Source: Fischerella muscicola SAG 1427-1 = PCC 73103 (GTDB lineage Bacteria; Cyanobacteriota; Cyanobacteriia; Cyanobacteriales; Nostocaceae). Taken from it: DNA of 35,799 bases. This document shows positions 16,542 to 24,442 of the stretch, one piece after another. Position 1 is the stretch's first letter; each line of letters opens with the position of its first letter. Where the stretch lies: assembly GCF_000317245.1 (NCBI RefSeq), contig NZ_AJLJ01000250.1:1-35799 (forward strand), in the 5' to 3' direction. The notes under the pieces are model-generated. The model ran no database searches and had not been told where the DNA came from. It worked only from the letters and a program-made list of their open reading frames with translations. The position numbers and the translations under genes are program-made.

Positions 16542-17177
16542 ATGGCATTATATTTAGACTCGGCGATCGCATCGGAAGCGGAAATTGCCAAGCGCATGGG
16601 TTGGGTTAAAGGGATCACCACAAATCCCACACTCTTAGCTCAATGTGATTTCTCACCAGAGAAAACGCTGAAAAAATTAGTCACCTTGACAAACGGGCCG
16701 CTTTACTATCAATTAACTGCCTCTCATTTTGGTGGCATGGTGAAAGAGGGAAAAAAGGCTTTTGAGATTATTGGTGAACAAACAATACTGAAAATACCAG
16801 CCACGCCATTAGGATTTGAGGTAGTAGCCGAATTATCACCCCAGATTACTTGTTCAGTTACAGCAATTTACAGTGCTTCCCAAGCAGTAGTAGCAAAAGA
16901 AGCAGGTGCAAAAATTGCGATCGCTTACGTCAACCGTGCTACTCGTTTGTTGGGTGATGGTATTGCTTTAGTACGAGATATGGCAAGTATCCTGGCTGAT
17001 AGTAACGTTGAGATTTTGGCTGCTAGCATCAAATCACCCCAAGAAGCAGCAGCATCTTTACAAGCTGGAGCGCACCATCTGACTTTACCATTAGCAATGT
17101 TGCAAGCGATGGCAACTCATGAGTTATCACACAAAACAGTAGAAGAGTTTGCTCAAAATGGAATAGGACTAATATAG
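16542..17177 (+). CDS. Fructose-6-phosphate aldolase / transaldolase family
   Basis: This is a class I aldolase of the small transaldolase (FSA/TalC) type. Such enzymes split fructose 6-phosphate to dihydroxyacetone and glyceraldehyde 3-phosphate, or transfer the dihydroxyacetone unit. The 211-residue protein has LYLDSA and GITTNPTLL at the N-terminus and the Schiff-base lysine K84 in ILKIPATPLGFE. CSVTAIYSASQAVVAKEAGA follows, then YVNRATRLLGDG and AGAHHLTLP near the end. A strong AGGAG lies 8 bases before the ATG. It overlaps nothing but is coupled to the MBL gene. The TAG stop is followed in the same frame by an open 121-codon minisatellite, so read-through would add a long heptad tail. 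Confidence 0.9.
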   Translation: MALYLDSAIASEAEIAKRMGWVKGITTNPTLLAQCDFSPEKTLKKLVTLTNGPLYYQLTASHFGGMVKEGKKAFEIIGEQTILKIPATPLGFEVVAELSPQITCSVTAIYSASQAVVAKEAGAKIAIAYVNRATRLLGDGIALVRDMASILADSNVEILAASIKSPQEAAASLQAGAHHLTLPLAMLQAMATHELSHKTVEEFAQNGIGLI

Positions 17178-17198
17178 TTGAGTTTGTTTTTGAAATCG

Positions 17199-17513
17199 AA
17201 TATCGAAGCTTTGCAATTGAATATCGAAGCTTTGCAATTGAATATCCAAGCTTTGCAATTGAATATCGAAGCTTTGAAATCGAATATCCAAGCTTTGAAA
17301 TCGAATATCGAAGCTTTGCAATTGAATGTCGAAGCTTTGCAATTGAATATCCAAGCTTTGCAATTGAATATCGAAGCTTTGCAATTGAATGTCGAAGCTT
17401 TGCAATTGAATATCGAAGCTTTGCAATTGAATGTCGAAGCTTTGCAATTGAATATCCAAGCTTTGCAATCAAATATCCAAGCTTTGAAATCAAATATCCA
17501 AGCTCAAAGCTCC
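17199..17513 (+). repeat. 21-bp minisatellite, 15 units (heptad-encoding)
   Basis: Fifteen 21-base units follow each other. Read in the aldolase frame they give NIEALQL, NIQALQL, NVEALQL or NIQALKS. Each unit contains AAGCTT and usually CAATTG, both palindromes. Variation is concentrated at the first base of codons 2 and 3 and in codons 6-7, and the last unit is diverged. The unit has no stop in several frames on both strands, so open frames here prove nothing by themselves. If translated from the TTG at 17178, the product is an a/d (Ile/Leu) coiled coil, then NFGFNSYFQ. It overlaps the 3' end of no gene except that the plus frame runs 20 bases into the convergent GNAT gene. Confidence 0.95.
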
Positions 17514-17523
17514 AATTTTGGAT

Positions 17524-18060
17524 TTAACAGTTATTTTCAGTAATTAAAACTCTTATATCCTTCCAACCATAGGCGATTTCATTCAATGTGCGATCGCCTC
17601 GTTTAATCTGCTTGGTGTAAATTGGCTCACCATAAAGGGCTTTATAAAAGTCACATGCTGAATTATCTGCCAAAACCCATACGAGCATTGATTCCAATCC
17701 TAATTCATCAAGCCTTTTTACAAGAGTTTGTATCAATCTGCGTCCAAGCCCCTGTCGCTGATAAGCTTTGAGAATGTAGATAGCGTAAATCTCGCCCTTG
17801 TAAATTGCATCATTAGTCCGTTCTGTACCTCCATTAGCAAAAGCAATAATCTTACCAACATCATTCTCAACTACATAAATAAAATGGTTATTTTCTGCTG
17901 CTGTACTGAGCATTTGTTTCCAATGACTCTCACGTTGCTGGTAAGACAACTTAGCTAAGTATTCCTCTGGCAAAATTTCAGAATAAGTAGTGCGCCAAGT
18001 ATCTATATGTACTCTGGTAATTGCTGATGCATCGTCTAAGTTTGCTTCTCGCACCATCAT
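17524..18060 (-). CDS. GNAT-family N-acetyltransferase
   Basis: A 178-residue cytoplasmic acetyltransferase that uses acetyl-CoA; the substrate is unknown. It opens MVREANLDDASAITRVHIDTWRTTY, the typical first strand and helix. VENDVGKIIAFANGG and EIYAIYILKAYQRQGLGRRLIQTLV form the core, with the CoA-binding QRQGLG loop. LVWVLADNSACDFYKALYG covers the last helix with the N-x-x-A-x-x-F-Y signature. The protein has the usual length. Its 3' end meets the minisatellite, and it is convergent with the aldolase operon. Confidence 0.88.
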   Translation of the reverse strand: MMVREANLDDASAITRVHIDTWRTTYSEILPEEYLAKLSYQQRESHWKQMLSTAAENNHFIYVVENDVGKIIAFANGGTERTNDAIYKGEIYAIYILKAYQRQGLGRRLIQTLVKRLDELGLESMLVWVLADNSACDFYKALYGEPIYTKQIKRGDRTLNEIAYGWKDIRVLITENNC

Positions 18061-18264
18061 AATTTAAATTTTTGATAACTCTTCCTACACTCTTACACGC
18101 CTACACCCTATACCATCCCAAATGTTTGAGTTTATTTTTAAACGCACCAGTTAGCTGAGGTTTACGCAGAGGATCGCAGAGCTACTTCGTTTTGTATTTT
18201 GAAAAAATTGGGATGCTCCACTTTTAAGATAGTTACTAAAAAGTGCCTACTTTACTTTTATTAG

Positions 18265-18279
18265 TACTTACTTTTAGTA
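18265..18279 (+). promoter_or_regulatory. Candidate HxlR/DUF24-type operator (TACT-N7-AGTA)
   Basis: TACT, seven bases, then AGTA lies about 40 bases upstream of the flavoprotein start. This is the spacing known for sites of YodB-type regulators, which control quinone- and azo-reductases in Bacillus. A looser copy (TACT at 18248-18251 and AGTA at 18263-18266) and ACTAAAAAGT at about 18235 surround it. No regulator gene lies nearby, so the link is by sequence analogy only. Confidence 0.4.
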
Positions 18280-18320
18280 TCTAACTCGGAAAGTAAATAT
18301 CACTACTAATTGAGGTAAAC

Positions 18321-18932
18321 ATGACGACAGTTGCAGTTGTATATTTTTCTGGCTCTGGCCACACCCATCTAATGGCGGAAGCCGTAGCAGCAGGAGCAAA
18401 TCAGGTTGCAGGAACCAAAGCCGAATTACTGAGGATTACAGGTGAGCAAATCGTTAATGGGCGTTGGCAAGATGATGAAATCTTAAACAAGCTTAGTCAA
18501 GCGGATGCGATTGTGTTTGGGACTCCTACCTATATGGGTGGGGTTGCGGCTCAGTTCAAAGCTTTTCTAGATGCTGCTAGTACTGCTTGGTTTACCCAAC
18601 AATGGAAAGATAAAATAGCAGGCGGTTTTACTCATTCGAGTTCTCTAAGTGGAGATAAACAAGGAACACTAATTTATTTATCTATTAATGCAGCGCAACA
18701 TAGCATGATTTGGATTGGTGTAGGAGAGTTGCCAAGTATTTATCAAGGTAAAACCGACGGCGTAAATAGACTGGGTTCCTTTTTGGGAGTGATGGGACAA
18801 AGCCCAATGGATTTAAGTGGGGGAGAAACTGTGTTAGATTCAGGCGATCGCATCACTGCTGAGAACTATGGAAAACGTATTGCTGAAGCTGCACAGCGTT
18901 GGAGTCATCAACCAATAGCTGCTTTGGCTTAG
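18321..18932 (+). CDS. WrbA-like flavodoxin-family NAD(P)H oxidoreductase
   Basis: A 203-residue flavodoxin-fold protein that binds FMN and most likely reduces quinones with NAD(P)H in the cytoplasm. The FMN phosphate loop is FSGSGHTHLMAEAVAAGA at residues 9-26. FGTPTYMGGVAAQFKAFLDA gives the isoalloxazine-binding loop, and GGFTHSSSLSGDKQGTL covers the third loop. A GAGG Shine-Dalgarno is 5 bases before the ATG. The upstream TACT/AGTA repeats suggest electrophile- or redox-controlled expression. It ends 14 bases before the end of a convergent hypothetical gene. Confidence 0.9.
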   Translation: MTTVAVVYFSGSGHTHLMAEAVAAGANQVAGTKAELLRITGEQIVNGRWQDDEILNKLSQADAIVFGTPTYMGGVAAQFKAFLDAASTAWFTQQWKDKIAGGFTHSSSLSGDKQGTLIYLSINAAQHSMIWIGVGELPSIYQGKTDGVNRLGSFLGVMGQSPMDLSGGETVLDSGDRITAENYGKRIAEAAQRWSHQPIAALA

Positions 18933-18946
18933 TTTTGTTGATCCTG

Positions 18947-19423
18947 TTAAATTAAATCAGCCTGATATTGCTTTTTTGTATATCCTAGTATCCAATTGCC
19001 TGACTGTTTTAACTGTTTAAATTTGCCTTGACACATTAGCCACAAAGCCATGCGAGTTTGCAACCATCCCTTGCTCAGATAATATCCTGGCTTGGCATTA
19101 ATGCCATCTGTGGAGTTTTGACCGAGATATGTCATGACTCCGCAGATGCTATCCATTCCTTCTATTGTCACTTTCAGAAAATGATCGTTGATATGTCCAC
19201 TGGGAATCATGAAGATAGCATACACATGATGCCGACCGCGCCAAGGCTCAACAACGATTTTTTCTGGATTGATGTAGAATTTATTACTTGTTGATGTAGA
19301 AATAAATTCTGATTGTTGACAACTGATTATAGGCGATCGCTGTGAAACATAAGAAAAGCCAAGAATAACCAAAAATACCAGCGTCAATAATAGATAGATT
19401 AAATTACGTTTTTGCATTAGCAA
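18947..19423 (-). CDS. Membrane-anchored or exported hypothetical protein
   Basis: The family is not recognised. The 158-residue product has one N-terminal hydrophobic segment (LIYLLLTLVFLVILGFSYV, about 8-26) acting as signal anchor or signal peptide, and a soluble domain with three cysteines (in ISCQQS, SICGVM and LMCQGK) and several tryptophans. The globular part would lie in the periplasm or thylakoid lumen. It is convergent with the flavoprotein gene. An alternative start is M3 (MQKRNLIY). Confidence 0.6.
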   Translation of the reverse strand: MLMQKRNLIYLLLTLVFLVILGFSYVSQRSPIISCQQSEFISTSTSNKFYINPEKIVVEPWRGRHHVYAIFMIPSGHINDHFLKVTIEGMDSICGVMTYLGQNSTDGINAKPGYYLSKGWLQTRMALWLMCQGKFKQLKQSGNWILGYTKKQYQADLI

Positions 19424-19654
19424 TATCGATTTTCCTCTATCCGGTTTATATCCGAAGGCTAACAGAGGCTAAAAAAAGCAGAAGATAAGCTGACTACAAA
19501 ATTCTTATTTTGAAAAAATACTTTAGATTTTATCTGGACTTTAGACTAGTAGACAAAGAATTTCAGCTTGACGTTTTTTCTCCTGTCGTACAATACGCTG
19601 CACTTTTGCTCGAAACTTCTTGACAATTGAACTATTTGTACAACAGGTATGAGC

Positions 19655-21091
19655 TTAATCTTTCGCTTTCCAAGTACCGTGGAAACTATGAGGAATCACA
19701 CTTGGTAATTCCAGTTTACACACTGGTTCTTCACTTAAGCGATGGGCGTCAAATACCCAAACTTCACTGCGATCGCAATTTCCATCATAGACAACTGTTA
19801 AAATCCAAGCTTGTTCCGGGTTGTCTGCGTCTTTTGCATAGATGGGTTCGCTGGGATAGCGATTTTCACCACAGTTTGCTTCGCTGAGAGTTTCGGTTTG
19901 GTGATCATAGCAGGCGATCGCATTCACTATTTCTTGGCTAATATCTGTCCCATGTCGGAAAGTTGATAAGTATGTGTATCTAGAGTTTTGTCCGACATTT
20001 TGGGGTGGTACACCAGGAAACTCACAATGACGATCTAATATTTGTTGAGTATTAGTTACTTTGCCTGTTTGCGGATTAATGTAAATTCGCCATAGTGTAC
20101 TCTTAGCTGGGGTATGAGTTTCGCCTGTGAGAACTTCTTTCAGGTATTCGTTGGTTTGAAAGTCCTTATAGCGAGCAATATCTACAATTACCGTACCGCT
20201 ATCATCTACATAACCATTACCAAAATGCCACTGATACCAAGGTTCCACTTCACTACGATTGATAATTTTTAACGTTTCGCGATCAATGACTAAAATTTGG
20301 GTTCCCTTACTAGGTTGCCATTGTAAAGCATCGCTAAAATTGCTAAACCCAATTAAAGCAGGAAGCAGATTCAACCGTACTGGCGGAACGCAAAATATGA
20401 GGTATTGTCCTGCTAAAACAAAATCATGCACTAAGGGAACGCCATCAAGTTCATGGGCTACTTTCTGAAAAATTTTGCCACTAGCATCGCTTTTATAAAT
20501 ATACAAAGTGGAATTTAACCCAGGAGTGATACCAAAGTTAAAAATTTCCCCTGTCTGCGGATCGCGTTTGTAGTGTGCAGAATAAACTAGACCTTTAGTT
20601 AACCCATCTAAATCATCCTCGCCATAAGTTTCCAAGTTGTGCAAATCGAGGGCGTAGGGTTTACCGCCTTCCCACAATGCTAATAGTTTATCTGGGAGTG
20701 CTAAGACGCTAGTATTAGCAACGTTCTTAACTGGTTTAAACCATTTATTCCAAAATGCTCCCGGTGCTGTCATTCCATAGTTACCGTAAAGTAGTTTACC
20801 TGCTGCTGCTTCTTCTTGGTAGCCAACTGTTTGAACATAGCGGTAAACACCCGTAGCACTTGCATCATTAAAATGTATGCCCAGAATTGCACCATCCCCA
20901 TCAAACCAGTGTCCCATAGGCATAACGCCCCGCTCCATCCGTGCAGGCCCGTTGCGGTAAAGTGTGCCGCGTAAACCAGATGGGATTGTGCCAAAAATTA
21001 CAGGTAAGGGTGTGAGAGGAAATTCTTGGGCTGGTTTGGCTACTGCACCAGACCAAGCTTTTTTTCTTAACTTGTCTTTAATTAAAGCCAT
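19655..21091 (-). CDS. Carotenoid oxygenase (apocarotenoid cleavage type)
   Basis: An iron(II) dioxygenase of the carotenoid-cleavage family, which splits a double bond of carotenoids or apocarotenoids to give retinal-like products. Four iron-binding histidines are visible in the expected blocks (numbering from the ATG at 21091): H173 in YSAHYKRD, H222 in PLVHDFVLA, H289 in WHFGNGY and H471 in HSFHGTW. GTLYRNGPARMERG and HWFDGDGAI are further family signatures. A GTG at 21145 would add 18 residues, but that stretch overlaps repetitive GTGTAAGG-type DNA, so the ATG of MALIKDKLRKKAW is preferred. The gene is divergent from a phosphatase gene. Confidence 0.92.
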   Translation of the reverse strand: MALIKDKLRKKAWSGAVAKPAQEFPLTPLPVIFGTIPSGLRGTLYRNGPARMERGVMPMGHWFDGDGAILGIHFNDASATGVYRYVQTVGYQEEAAAGKLLYGNYGMTAPGAFWNKWFKPVKNVANTSVLALPDKLLALWEGGKPYALDLHNLETYGEDDLDGLTKGLVYSAHYKRDPQTGEIFNFGITPGLNSTLYIYKSDASGKIFQKVAHELDGVPLVHDFVLAGQYLIFCVPPVRLNLLPALIGFSNFSDALQWQPSKGTQILVIDRETLKIINRSEVEPWYQWHFGNGYVDDSGTVIVDIARYKDFQTNEYLKEVLTGETHTPAKSTLWRIYINPQTGKVTNTQQILDRHCEFPGVPPQNVGQNSRYTYLSTFRHGTDISQEIVNAIACYDHQTETLSEANCGENRYPSEPIYAKDADNPEQAWILTVVYDGNCDRSEVWVFDAHRLSEEPVCKLELPSVIPHSFHGTWKAKD

Positions 21092-21182
21092 AGAAAATTG
21101 ACCAAAGAAAGAGTATTGGGGTGTAAGGGTGTAAGGTATTGTCACACTTTTACACTCATACCATCACATCCTTATTAAACAT

Positions 21183-22526
21183 ATGCTCAAGGTATTTAAT
21201 AACAAAATAATTGTCTTAGCTGCCACTGTCTTAGTAGCTATATTAGTAGCCTGCACTTCCCCGAACCCAATTAACAACAACTCCCGTTCAGGGAATGTGA
21301 TCTTTATTCATCCAGATGGTACGAGTGTATCTCACTGGGGGGCAGCGCGGATGCTTTATGTTGGCCCTGATGGTAGACTCAATTGGGATCAGATGTCGCA
21401 TCTGGCTGTGTACTTGGGACACATGAAAAACCAACTCACCGCTACGTCTAATGCTGGTGCGGTGACTCACGCCACAGGAATGAAAGTAAATGCTGATTCT
21501 TTCGGTTTGAATGAAGCTTTTCAAGCTGTAGTCGCTTTTTCTGGTCAACCTCAGACAATTATGCAAGAAGCGATCGCCACAGGTAAAGGAACTGCAATTA
21601 TTAACTCCGGGATGATCCATGAACCGGGGACGGGTGCATTTGTCGCTAAGGCTGCAAATCGTCGCGAATTTGCCGAAATCACCAAGCAAATTGTTCTATC
21701 TGGAGTCGATGTAATTATGGGTGGTGGCGAGATGTGGTATCTACCCAAAGGGACAGCCGGAAGACACGCCACCGCCGAACAAAGTCAACGCCAAGACGGA
21801 ATCAATTTGATTGAAGAAGCCAAACAAAAGGGTTACACGGTGGTTTATACCCGTGATGAACTCTTGCAATTACCAGCAAATACTCAGAAAGTGCTAGGTA
21901 TTTTTGCCGCCGATGATACTTATAACGATGCACCAGAAGAAGAATTAAAAAAGCAAAATTTGCCTTTATATGTCCCCACAGCGCCGACAGTTGCGGAAAT
22001 GTTGGATGCAACTTTAAAAATAGTGTCCCAGAACTCGAAGGGTTTCTTTGTGGTTTTAGAAGAAGAGGGTAGTGATAATTTCTGCAACTTTAATCATGCA
22101 GCTGGTTGTATTCAAGCAGTCAAACACGCCGATGATGCTGTGGGTGTGGCGATGAAATTTATTGAAAAAAACCCAAATACTTTGTTGATGACAGCCGCAG
22201 ATAGTGATGCAGGTGGGTTAGAAGTAGTGGGAGTAACAGAAAAAGATTTCCCTCTCAATAAGGTTTTACCAGAAAAAGGCAAAAACGGTTCACCCTGGGA
22301 TGGAAAAGAAGGAACTGCAACTTTACCCTTTGTCTCTGCACCAGACAAACAAGGTAAACGCTTTCCGTTTGCGATCGCTTGGGCTGGTTTAGGTGATTTC
22401 ACTGGCTCAATTGTGGCAAAAGCACATGGATTTAATTCTGAGTTACTACCCAATACGGTTGATAATACAGATATTTATAAGTTGATGTACTGGACATTGT
22501 TTGGTAAGGAAGTATCAAAAAGTTAA
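21183..22526 (+). CDS. PhoA-type alkaline phosphatase, predicted lipoprotein
   Basis: A phosphomonoesterase of the PhoA fold, exported and probably lipid-anchored: signal peptide 1-23 ends in LVAC (lipobox, C24). Metal Asp D45 lies in HPDGTS. The nucleophile serine is probably S89 in ATSNAGAVTHATG, and D340 sits in AADSDAGG. By eye, E. coli His370 corresponds to Ser341, and the C-terminal metal His (412) falls on N418 in AHGFNS unless H415 serves instead. H305 stays in NFNHAAG. Cyanobacteria use such enzymes to get phosphate from organic esters. No clear Pho box was found upstream. Length 447 is usual. Confidence 0.88.
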   Translation: MLKVFNNKIIVLAATVLVAILVACTSPNPINNNSRSGNVIFIHPDGTSVSHWGAARMLYVGPDGRLNWDQMSHLAVYLGHMKNQLTATSNAGAVTHATGMKVNADSFGLNEAFQAVVAFSGQPQTIMQEAIATGKGTAIINSGMIHEPGTGAFVAKAANRREFAEITKQIVLSGVDVIMGGGEMWYLPKGTAGRHATAEQSQRQDGINLIEEAKQKGYTVVYTRDELLQLPANTQKVLGIFAADDTYNDAPEEELKKQNLPLYVPTAPTVAEMLDATLKIVSQNSKGFFVVLEEEGSDNFCNFNHAAGCIQAVKHADDAVGVAMKFIEKNPNTLLMTAADSDAGGLEVVGVTEKDFPLNKVLPEKGKNGSPWDGKEGTATLPFVSAPDKQGKRFPFAIAWAGLGDFTGSIVAKAHGFNSELLPNTVDNTDIYKLMYWTLFGKEVSKS

Positions 22527-22551
22527 ATTATTCTTTCCTAAAGAACACAAA

Positions 22552-23004
22552 TCACTCAGAAGAAGCTATTTTCTTGATAAAAGTGACAACTCGTTCTACT
22601 TCTTGAAACCCTACTTTTGTATGAAACTCATAACTTGCTGTGTTCTCCAGTAAAGCATCTGAAGCAAGTTCCACACATCCATTTTCAATAGCCCACTTTT
22701 GGGCGTAATCGATTAAAAATTTACCCACACCTTGTTTTCGATACTCATCTTTGACATAAATTCCTTCCACATACGCAACGGGAGTGTGAGTAGCACCCGG
22801 AACATAGTCAAAGCGAAGAGAAAGATTCATAAATGCGATCGCACTTCCATCTTCAGCTCTGATTATAAATCCAGCCTCACGAGGAGATTTGAGAATCTTG
22901 ATCAGACTAATCTGTCTTTCTTCGCGTGATTCATCTGGCCATAGTTTTAAAGTAAGGTCTAGCCACTCATTAAAGTCATCCTGGGTAACTTTGACAATTT
23001 TCAC
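22552..23004 (-). CDS. AAC(6')-like aminoglycoside N-acetyltransferase family (GNAT)
   Basis: A 150-residue GNAT protein whose layout follows AAC(6')-type enzymes: EWLDLTLKLWPDESREE near the N-terminus, AFMNLSLRFDYVPGATHTPVAYVEGIYV in the middle, then the CoA loop KDEYRKQGVGKFLIDYAQ, ENGCVELASDALLENTASYEFHTKVGFQEVERVVTF. This LWPD...DYV.G....PV.YVEGIYV.....GCxELASDA.LEN pattern is characteristic of the aminoglycoside 6'-N-acetyltransferase group. The physiological substrate in a cyanobacterium is unknown, and resistance cannot be concluded. It is the last gene of a minus-strand run, 31 bases after the SWIM gene. Confidence 0.85.
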   Translation of the reverse strand: MKIVKVTQDDFNEWLDLTLKLWPDESREERQISLIKILKSPREAGFIIRAEDGSAIAFMNLSLRFDYVPGATHTPVAYVEGIYVKDEYRKQGVGKFLIDYAQKWAIENGCVELASDALLENTASYEFHTKVGFQEVERVVTFIKKIASSE

Positions 23005-23035
23005 CAGAACCTCAGATGCATACAGATAAATTATT

Positions 23036-23884
23036 CTAAATCAAATTCTGATTTTTGTTCTTCACCCGCCCATACAATTCTTCCATCGCTGAAATAAACG
23101 AATTATCTTTTTGCCAAAAACCTGGAAAATCACCCTGTTTCTTAATCAAGATAGCCGCTACACTACTTTTTGTTGGAACTTCTATTGTTTGAGGTAGCCT
23201 TTTTGTGCTTAACCAAAATTCTCTAGCAGTTGGCTTTTGAGTAACAGTTTGTTTTTCCACTTTTGTATAGAGTGAGGTGGAATTTTCTATTGGAATATCT
23301 TGATTATTTAGTTCCGCAGATAGTGCTTTACCTAAAGGTGAATCAGCCAATTTTGCTTGTAATTCTGCTTTCGATAATCCCCGCAGTTCAAACAACAAAA
23401 ATGGATTATGATCCAGTTGGGATGCGACTAAATAATAAACTCCAGCGATGTGTTTACAAGGATTAGCATAATCTGGACAAGAACAACTTGTTGTAAAGTC
23501 CTTACGACTGTGCGGCAATAAATGTAGTCCTAATTCAGCAAAAGTATCTTCTATATTTTCTGGAACTTCATTTAGCAACAGTCGAGAAACAATACTCGCT
23601 TTTGATGAAAGTTTTTCTATGGCTTGTTTCCAGTTTGTTTTATTAATAGCTTTGATTTCTATTTCTATGTGGTAGGTAGGTTCTTTGTAAACACCAAAAT
23701 AAGGATTTACTGAACCTCTGACTTGAGCAGTAATATGATTTTGTTCAATCTCAAAGCTTTTGACTTTACCACCACGCGCATAAGAACGTCCGCGTTGGAG
23801 TCTACCTTCATCGGTAAAGGCTTCTAGGGCTTTAATAAAGCGATCGCCCCACCAAGTGCGAGAAAATTTTGTCATAGATTTCAT
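23036..23884 (-). CDS. SWIM zinc-finger protein
   Basis: A 282-residue protein with the SWIM zinc motif at residues 134-145: C134-x-C136-x6-C143-x-H145 in SCSCPDYANPCKHIAG. The N-terminus RTWWGDRFIKALEAF and the SYARGGKV segment are typical of the bacterial SWIM family that is coded next to SNF2 helicases. SWIM domains bind DNA or protein. In this pairing it is thought to serve the helicase as a partner, though the exact job is unknown. The SNF2 gene is upstream on the same strand, separated by two small genes. The gap to the upstream small gene is 134 bases. Confidence 0.9.
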   Translation of the reverse strand: MKSMTKFSRTWWGDRFIKALEAFTDEGRLQRGRSYARGGKVKSFEIEQNHITAQVRGSVNPYFGVYKEPTYHIEIEIKAINKTNWKQAIEKLSSKASIVSRLLLNEVPENIEDTFAELGLHLLPHSRKDFTTSCSCPDYANPCKHIAGVYYLVASQLDHNPFLLFELRGLSKAELQAKLADSPLGKALSAELNNQDIPIENSTSLYTKVEKQTVTQKPTAREFWLSTKRLPQTIEVPTKSSVAAILIKKQGDFPGFWQKDNSFISAMEELYGRVKNKNQNLI

Positions 23885-24018
23885 TGGTAATAATACTGCT
23901 AATTTTATTTCTACCCTTACCTGTGCGATTTTATTGTTCAGAGGATAGTGACATTAACTCAATTGTCTTGGTGACATTACCGGAATCTTTGAAGTTTAAA
24001 GTGCGATCGCCCTGTTTA

Positions 24019-24228
24019 TTAACTGGCTTTTGCCTGTTCGATCTTTTGACGAATTAGGGCTGCAACTTCCTCCACCTCAACTGAAGATTGAGGCATATCA
24101 TAGATTTCAGAGCTTGCATCAGATGTATAGCGATCAACAAACGCATAAAATGCTTCCTGATCGTTGGGATGATCAACTAGGTAAGCCCTTAACTCAGCCT
24201 TGGTCATGCTCTCAAAGCTAGGTTTCAT
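24019..24228 (-). CDS. DUF6887-family small protein
   Basis: A 69-residue protein starting MKPSFESMTKAELRAYLVDHPND and continuing EAFYAFVDR, a pattern I recall as DUF6887, a small cyanobacterial family often coded beside DUF6888. The function is unknown. The true start is the ATG at 24228, since its ATGA overlaps the stop of the upstream gene and a GGAGG (24237-24241) sits 8 bases before it. A TTG 15 bases further upstream would ignore that signal. The C-terminal half is acidic and helical (VEVEEVAALIRQKIEQA). The pair may be a two-gene unit such as a toxin-antitoxin module, which is speculation. Confidence 0.75.
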   Translation of the reverse strand: MKPSFESMTKAELRAYLVDHPNDQEAFYAFVDRYTSDASSEIYDMPQSSVEVEEVAALIRQKIEQAKAS

Positions 24229-24404
24229 TCCAAGAACCTCCAACGACCATTTCGATAGATCTCTATTTGTATATTATCGCCAGCCAAAATGAAAACGTTC
24301 CCCGTTCGCTCATCCAACCGGACGACAACAATAGACATAAACGTATTAGTTAAGGATTGGCACAGTGTTACACACATAATGCCCTGGTCAGCAGTTGGTA
24401 AAAT
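24225..24404 (-). CDS. DUF6888-family small protein, apparent ATT start
   Basis: A 59-residue product read by hand on the minus strand: it opens ILPTADQGIMCVTLCQSLTN and ends VFILAGDNIQIEIYRNGRWRFLE, which I recall as the DUF6888 pattern. There is no ATG, GTG or TTG in frame before residue 10. GAGG at 24413-24416 lies 8 bases before the ATT codon 24402-24404, where family members usually begin MPT or MLPT. So either ATT is the start codon or the gene has lost its start and begins at the ATG at 24377 (50 residues). The TGA stop overlaps the next gene's ATG. Function unknown; it is paired with DUF6887. Confidence 0.65.
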   Translation of the reverse strand: MLPTADQGIMCVTLCQSLTNTFMSIVVVRLDERTGNVFILAGDNIQIEIYRNGRWRFLE

Positions 24405-24442
24405 TTTGTATACCTCATATGTAAATGGCTCCGTATCAAAGA

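Noticed and set aside
17029..17493. Minus-strand frames of 154 and 99 codons through the minisatellite
   Set aside because: The 21-bp unit contains no stop in these frames, so the openness is a by-product of the repeat; the longer one also runs antisense to the aldolase.
17199..17513. CRISPR array
   Set aside because: The 21-bp units are contiguous, without spacers.
21150..21182. Pho box upstream of the phosphatase
   Set aside because: Only a loose CTTATTAA was found, with no pair of direct repeats.
21288..22453. Several minus-strand frames opposite the phosphatase gene
   Set aside because: They are shadows of a well-supported plus-strand gene.
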